A stretch of 46,307 nucleotides of DNA, from assembly GCF_001598455.1 (NCBI RefSeq), contig NZ_BCYZ01000034.1:1-46307 (forward strand), read 5' to 3'. This document shows, piece after piece, positions 42,449 to 46,307 of this stretch. The notes under the pieces were generated by a model, which was not told the origin of the DNA, searched no databases, and saw only the letters and a list, made by a program, of their open reading frames with translations. The stretch's first letter is position 1, and every line of letters starts with the position of its first letter. Source of the stretch: Sphingomonas pruni NBRC 15498 (lineage in GTDB: Bacteria > Pseudomonadota > Alphaproteobacteria > Sphingomonadales > Sphingomonadaceae). The translations under genes and the position numbers were made by a program.

Positions 42449-44932
42449 TCAGAATTTCAGCCGCGCCGAAACCTGGAACGAACGCGGCGGCAGATAGCTG
42501 AACTGGTCTTTCAGGCCGTAACCGTTCTGGAACCCATTGGTCGTTGGAGCGCCTGTCTTGTCGTTCGATATCGCGGTCACGGCGCGGCTGTTGAACACGT
42601 TGTTGACGGTCACGCCCAGGCGCAGGTTCTTGATTTCCTGGCTGATCGCAAAGTCGCCGATGCTGTAGGGCTTGATGCGGTACAGGCGGAGGTCCGGATT
42701 GCCATCGAACTCGGTGGCATATTGCGGGCCGGTATATTTCTGGTTGAACGACAGGCGGAAGCCGCCGTTGCGATAGATGAATCCCGCCGCGGCGGTGGTG
42801 AACGGCGCCTTCGCGATCTGCGCCCCGGTCTTCACGCTGTGCGCGTAATTGTACGATCCATTGGCGAACAGGGTCAGCCCGGTGACCGGCATGTAGCTGA
42901 CCTGGCCCTCCACACCCTTGTAGCGGACTTGGCCGATATTGATCAGCAACGTCGAATCGCAGGCGGGTAAGGTGCCGGTACAGCTGCCGATCTTGTTGTT
43001 GATGTTGATGATATAGGCGTCGGCATCGAGCGACAGCTTGTTGCCGTGCCACACGGTTCCGACCTGATAGTTTGTCGAGGTCTGCGGCTTGAGCGCGTCG
43101 AGCGCGGTCGAAAGCTGGCCCGAGGTCGAATAGAAGCTCGACAGATCGGGCACGTACATGCCTTGCGCATATTGACCGTAAAACGACCAGTTGCTCATCG
43201 CCTGCCAGTTGACCGTCAGGAACGGCAGCGTCTTGGTCCAGGTCGCGCTGGTATCGAGCGGGAAGCGCGACTTCTGGTTCACCGCGGCGTCGATGCCACG
43301 TTCGAAATGCACATATTTGACGCCCGGGGTGATCGACAGGCTGTCGATCGGGCGGAATTCGAATTCGCCGAACAGCTGGAACTGGTTCCACTTGGAATGC
43401 TGGACATAGGCGAGATTGGCGAGGTTGGTTGAGGGATACGCGCTCGTCGCCGCCGTGCCCAAATTGGCCTTCTCGTTATAGCTGTACGCGCCGGTGGTGA
43501 GGTCGAAATCGACCGTGTGGCGGTCGGTCACAGCATGCTCGTACCACCCGCCGACACGGATCTTGCCCATCGAGAAGTCGTAGTCGAGCTGGCCGATATA
43601 GCCCCAGACACGATATTTGTTGAGCTTGCTATAACCCAGGATGTCGGTCGCGGGGCCCTTGACCGCCTTGTACGGATCGCCGCTCGTGCCGCTGCCGGTG
43701 AACCCCGTTATGACGGTGCCGTTATTCCCCGACCAGGTATTGTTGGTGTACCCGTACATATAGGCACGATTGTCCATCGAGAATCCCGAGCCGAGGTCGC
43801 TCTGGAGCCGCAGGTAGGAGAAATCGGTGGTCTTGTCGGTGCGGTTGTATTTCCAATAATCCATTTGCGTCGGGTCGTTCGACAGGCCGTAATTGCGGCC
43901 ATAGACGCCGACGTTGGAGCTCGCCGAGCAATTGGCACCGGTCAGCTGGGTGAGCTGCTTGCCGTCGGGGCCAAGCGCGACGGTGCTGCCGTTCGGCGTG
44001 CTCGCGCTGCCGCAGGTCGCCCCCTTGTTCACGTCTGACTGATAATAATAATTCCGATTCCAGGTGCTCATGATCGTCAGCGTGTTGGCGCTGCCGATCG
44101 GGATCACCGCCTTGCCGTACAGATTCTTCGACCCGACCGGCGAATAGGTCAGCGCGCCGTCGGAGCGCAGATACTGTCCGGTCAGCACGATGCGCGTGCC
44201 GTTCAGGCTGTCGATCTTGCCCGATTGCAGCTCGAACCGGCCGACAAAGGTGTTCCAGTTGCCCAGAATGCCCTCGACCTGCCCCCCCATCTCGTCCTTC
44301 ACGCCGCGCGAATAGAGATTGATATTGCCGCCATAGGTCGCCTGGCCGAGCTGGCTGGCATTGCCGGGGCCGCGGTCGACCACCACCGTCTCGATCGTGT
44401 TCGACGGAAAGAACGAGGTCGAATGATGCGTCGGATCGTTGGTGTCGGCGAACGGGATCGAGTCATAGGTGACGTTATATTCGCCGTCCTTGAACCCGCG
44501 GATCGTCGCCTTGGTCTCGGAAAAGCCATAGCCGTTGCCGGCGCCCGAGATCGACACGCCGGGAGTCAGTGCGATCAACTCGTTGAAGTCCGAGGTTGCG
44601 GTCGCATTGTCGATATAATCGCGGCTGACCGCCGATTGCGGCTGGGTGGTGGTCAGCGAGGCGGTGATCGGCGCGCTTTCGGCGGTGCGCGATCCGGTGA
44701 CGATGATGTCGGACGAGGTCAGCGACTGCTTGTCGTTGGCTTGCCCCTTCTGGTTGGCGCTGGTCGACTGGTCGTCGGTCACGGGCACCGACGCATCCTT
44801 GGCCGCGCCGGCATCGGCCTCCTTGCTTGCCGCGGGCGTGGCATCGGGCCCGGCGATCGCGGCGGCGGGAAGCAGGAAAGCACTGGTCGCGGCGGCGGCG
44901 AGCAGCGTGGCACGGAAAGCGGTTCGGTTCAT
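42449..44932 (-). CDS. TonB-dependent receptor
   Basis: An 827-residue outer-membrane beta-barrel that takes up large or scarce solutes with TonB energy. It starts with a signal peptide (LLAAAATSAFLLPAAAIAGP). The plug domain includes DIIVTGSRT, IALTPGVSISGAGNGYGFSETKATIRGF and VVVDRGPGNASQLGQATYGGNINLYSRG. The protein ends with the aromatic F of FQVSARLKF, the usual barrel-assembly signal. The frame extends upstream to 45244, but the ATG at 44932 begins the signal peptide. The class A acid phosphatase gene precedes it by 29 bases on the same strand, so an organophosphate-related substrate is possible. Confidence 0.93.
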   Translation of the reverse strand: MNRTAFRATLLAAAATSAFLLPAAAIAGPDATPAASKEADAGAAKDASVPVTDDQSTSANQKGQANDKQSLTSSDIIVTGSRTAESAPITASLTTTQPQSAVSRDYIDNATATSDFNELIALTPGVSISGAGNGYGFSETKATIRGFKDGEYNVTYDSIPFADTNDPTHHSTSFFPSNTIETVVVDRGPGNASQLGQATYGGNINLYSRGVKDEMGGQVEGILGNWNTFVGRFELQSGKIDSLNGTRIVLTGQYLRSDGALTYSPVGSKNLYGKAVIPIGSANTLTIMSTWNRNYYYQSDVNKGATCGSASTPNGSTVALGPDGKQLTQLTGANCSASSNVGVYGRNYGLSNDPTQMDYWKYNRTDKTTDFSYLRLQSDLGSGFSMDNRAYMYGYTNNTWSGNNGTVITGFTGSGTSGDPYKAVKGPATDILGYSKLNKYRVWGYIGQLDYDFSMGKIRVGGWYEHAVTDRHTVDFDLTTGAYSYNEKANLGTAATSAYPSTNLANLAYVQHSKWNQFQLFGEFEFRPIDSLSITPGVKYVHFERGIDAAVNQKSRFPLDTSATWTKTLPFLTVNWQAMSNWSFYGQYAQGMYVPDLSSFYSTSGQLSTALDALKPQTSTNYQVGTVWHGNKLSLDADAYIININNKIGSCTGTLPACDSTLLINIGQVRYKGVEGQVSYMPVTGLTLFANGSYNYAHSVKTGAQIAKAPFTTAAAGFIYRNGGFRLSFNQKYTGPQYATEFDGNPDLRLYRIKPYSIGDFAISQEIKNLRLGVTVNNVFNSRAVTAISNDKTGAPTTNGFQNGYGLKDQFSYLPPRSFQVSARLKF

Positions 44933-44961
44933 GGATTGTCCCCAGTTCGGCAGAATATCGG

Positions 44962-45696
44962 TTACGGTTGGGCGAGTTCGCGGCGCGCGGCGGCGACCTG
45001 GTCGGCCAAGCGCGGATCGGCGAGCAGGCGGTCGGCGATCATCACCGCGACGCCGTGGCTGGCCTCCAGATCGGACTGGAAGTGGACGCCGCAGATTTCG
45101 CGGCTGAGCGAATAATCCTGCGCCCGCGCGATGATCGCCGGGGCGCGGTCGGGCATCAGCCGGGTGAGCGCCCAGCCCACCGACCAGGCCATGCCGCCAT
45201 GGCCGCTGGGATAGCTGCGGTCGGCGACCTTCCCCTTGCCGCAATGCGCCATCTGCGGGTCGATGCCATAGGGCCGCAGCCGCTTGAAATAGTCCTTGCC
45301 CACGTGGACGACGCGGTTGGTTTCGCGCTGGATCCGGGTGAGCAGCGCATAGGTGGCCGGAAGCCGAGCGAGGTCGCGCCCCGCCGCCTGATCGAACGCG
45401 GTGGGATTCTCGGTTTCGCCGTCGCGCTCAGCCTGGGCGAGGCGCTCGGGCGAAGCGGCGGCACGTAACGCCTTTACCTGCTGCAGCTCGAGCGCTTCGA
45501 GCGGCGAATTGTGCGGAGGCGGGGGCGCGAAGGTGCGGTCGGGCGCGAACTCTGCCGGATCGAGCAGCGGCGGCGTGGCGTCCTGCGTCGCGGCGGCAGG
45601 CGCCGCAGCCATTTGCGGCGGCAGCGGGCTCGCCTGGACGCACGACAGGGCAAGGCCCGCCGCAAGCGCGGACGGCACCAGATATCTGGCGATCAT
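44962..45696 (-). CDS. Class A non-specific acid phosphatase (PAP2 superfamily)
   Basis: A 244-residue exported phosphatase. The signature is complete: KDYFKRLRP (K-x6-RP), SYPSGHGG, and SREICGVHFQSD (SR-x5-H-x3-D), where the last His is the phosphorylated nucleophile. The N terminus MIARYLVPSALAAGLALSC is a signal; the Cys at its end is not a clear lipobox. The frame opens at 45717, but the ATG at 45696 has GAGGA about 8 bases upstream. It is the first gene of the unit that continues into the TonB-dependent receptor and is divergent from the PepSY-type gene. Confidence 0.9.
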   Translation of the reverse strand: MIARYLVPSALAAGLALSCVQASPLPPQMAAAPAAATQDATPPLLDPAEFAPDRTFAPPPPHNSPLEALELQQVKALRAAASPERLAQAERDGETENPTAFDQAAGRDLARLPATYALLTRIQRETNRVVHVGKDYFKRLRPYGIDPQMAHCGKGKVADRSYPSGHGGMAWSVGWALTRLMPDRAPAIIARAQDYSLSREICGVHFQSDLEASHGVAVMIADRLLADPRLADQVAAARRELAQP

Positions 45697-45932
45697 CAAT
45701 GCTTCCTCTGTTGTCACCCGTTGGACCGGTGGTGCCCGGGGGCGCCGTGGTCATGTGGGGCCGCTAGGTGTGCGCGATGACGGTTCCGTGACTCTGCAGC
45801 CCGCGACGGGGTCGAAAGCGCCAACATTGCAAACTTAGAATTTTGGCATCACCCGCTTGTCACATCCCCGGTGTCAAACCCGCCTGCCGCCCGATCCGGC
45901 CGCGGTCACCTTTCACTCTGGGAATCCAAAAG

Positions 45933-46292
45933 ATGCGTCGCTGGCACAAGCTGCTTGCCCCATGGTTCGCGCTCATCCTGTTCGTCATAGCCTTCACTGG
46001 GGCAGTGACCCAGGCCACGGCCATCCTCGACAGCCCACCGGCAAAGTCTGCGACGGCGGTCGCAGGCAAGGCCGATCGCGCCAAGATGCCCAAGGAGGAA
46101 AAGCGCACCGCGCTGGGTGGCTGGAACCATTGGTTCAAGAAGCTGCATTCGGGTGAATCGCTCGGTCCCGTCGGGATCGCGCTCAATCTGGCGGGCGGGC
46201 TGGCCTTGCTGTTCTTCGCCGGGTCGGGCGTCTGGATGTATCTGACGATGTGGCTCAAGCGGCGGCGGGCGCGGCGGCTGCGAGCAGGTTAG
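45933..46292 (+). CDS. Small PepSY-type transmembrane protein
   Basis: A 119-residue protein with two transmembrane segments: RWHKLLAPWFALILFVIAFTGAVT (about 3-26) and GIALNLAGGLALLFFAGSGVWMYLTMW (about 82-108), ending in a basic tail RRRARRLRAG. The two-segment layout resembles a shortened PepSY-associated TM protein, often found beside TonB-dependent receptors. It is shorter than the classical members (usually about 200 residues or more). The start at 45933 has GGGAATCC upstream, weak but in the right place. The function is unknown; it could take part in iron or copper uptake. Confidence 0.7.
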   Translation: MRRWHKLLAPWFALILFVIAFTGAVTQATAILDSPPAKSATAVAGKADRAKMPKEEKRTALGGWNHWFKKLHSGESLGPVGIALNLAGGLALLFFAGSGVWMYLTMWLKRRRARRLRAG

Positions 46293-46307
46293 AGTCTTTG
46301 CAGCTTC

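Overview
The window is a G+C-rich chromosomal segment (about 65-70% in the blocks I counted) of an alphaproteobacterium, most likely Sphingomonas or a close relative in Sphingomonadales. The evidence is the gene content (an NDUFS4-type complex I subunit, EI-Ntr with a GAF domain, HrpB, a TonB-dependent receptor), several very small proteins that I know only from this group, and dispersed palindromic repeats with cores such as CCCCAGC-TTTC-GCTGGGG that are typical of sphingomonad genomes. No tRNA, rRNA, CRISPR array, transposase or phage gene was seen.

Layout. 1-2,600: end of a branched-chain oxo-acid dehydrogenase operon and a fumarylacetoacetate-hydrolase-family enzyme. 2,700-9,730: a co-directional acyl-CoA catabolic cluster (acyl-CoA dehydrogenase, acyl-CoA synthetase, thiolase-like protein without the usual nucleophilic Cys, DUF35 partner, MFS transporter, aldo/keto reductase), mostly with 4-base start/stop overlaps. 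9,740-12,560: chorismate mutase, a long-chain polyprenyl diphosphate synthase and several small proteins. 12,670-15,490: a divergent sulfur module (TauE/SafE exporter and persulfide dioxygenase) around a BigR-like operator, plus a His-rich zinc exporter. 15,570-21,380: HrpB helicase, complex I accessory subunit, exonuclease III, YetF-type protein and an Nramp-related transporter. 21,590-29,140: PtsP, RodZ-like protein, CpoB/YbgF, TilS and FtsH, all on the plus strand.

29,200-31,600 is a low-G+C (about 50%) accessory insert. It holds a three-gene cassette: a GHKL-ATPase with a basic N terminus and a STAS-like domain, a small DUF4325 STAS-like protein, and a single-pass membrane protein that appears to start at a CTG codon overlapping the previous stop. 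It looks like a membrane-linked partner-switching module and is the best candidate for an undescribed system here.

31,630-46,290: 2OG-Fe dioxygenase, secreted PhoD phosphatase, S1/P1 nuclease, a DUF1800/DUF1501 secreted pair, a membrane-anchored LuxR-type HTH-DUF4019 protein, a GH28 glycosidase divergent from an AraC regulator, a 32-residue metallothionein-like peptide, an operon of class A acid phosphatase and TonB-dependent receptor, and a small PepSY-type membrane protein. Several of these are exported hydrolases that could release phosphate from nucleic acids and organophosphates in the periplasm or outside the cell. Palindromic repeats recur at four places, once inside the hrpB reading frame and once supplying the start codon of the MFS gene.
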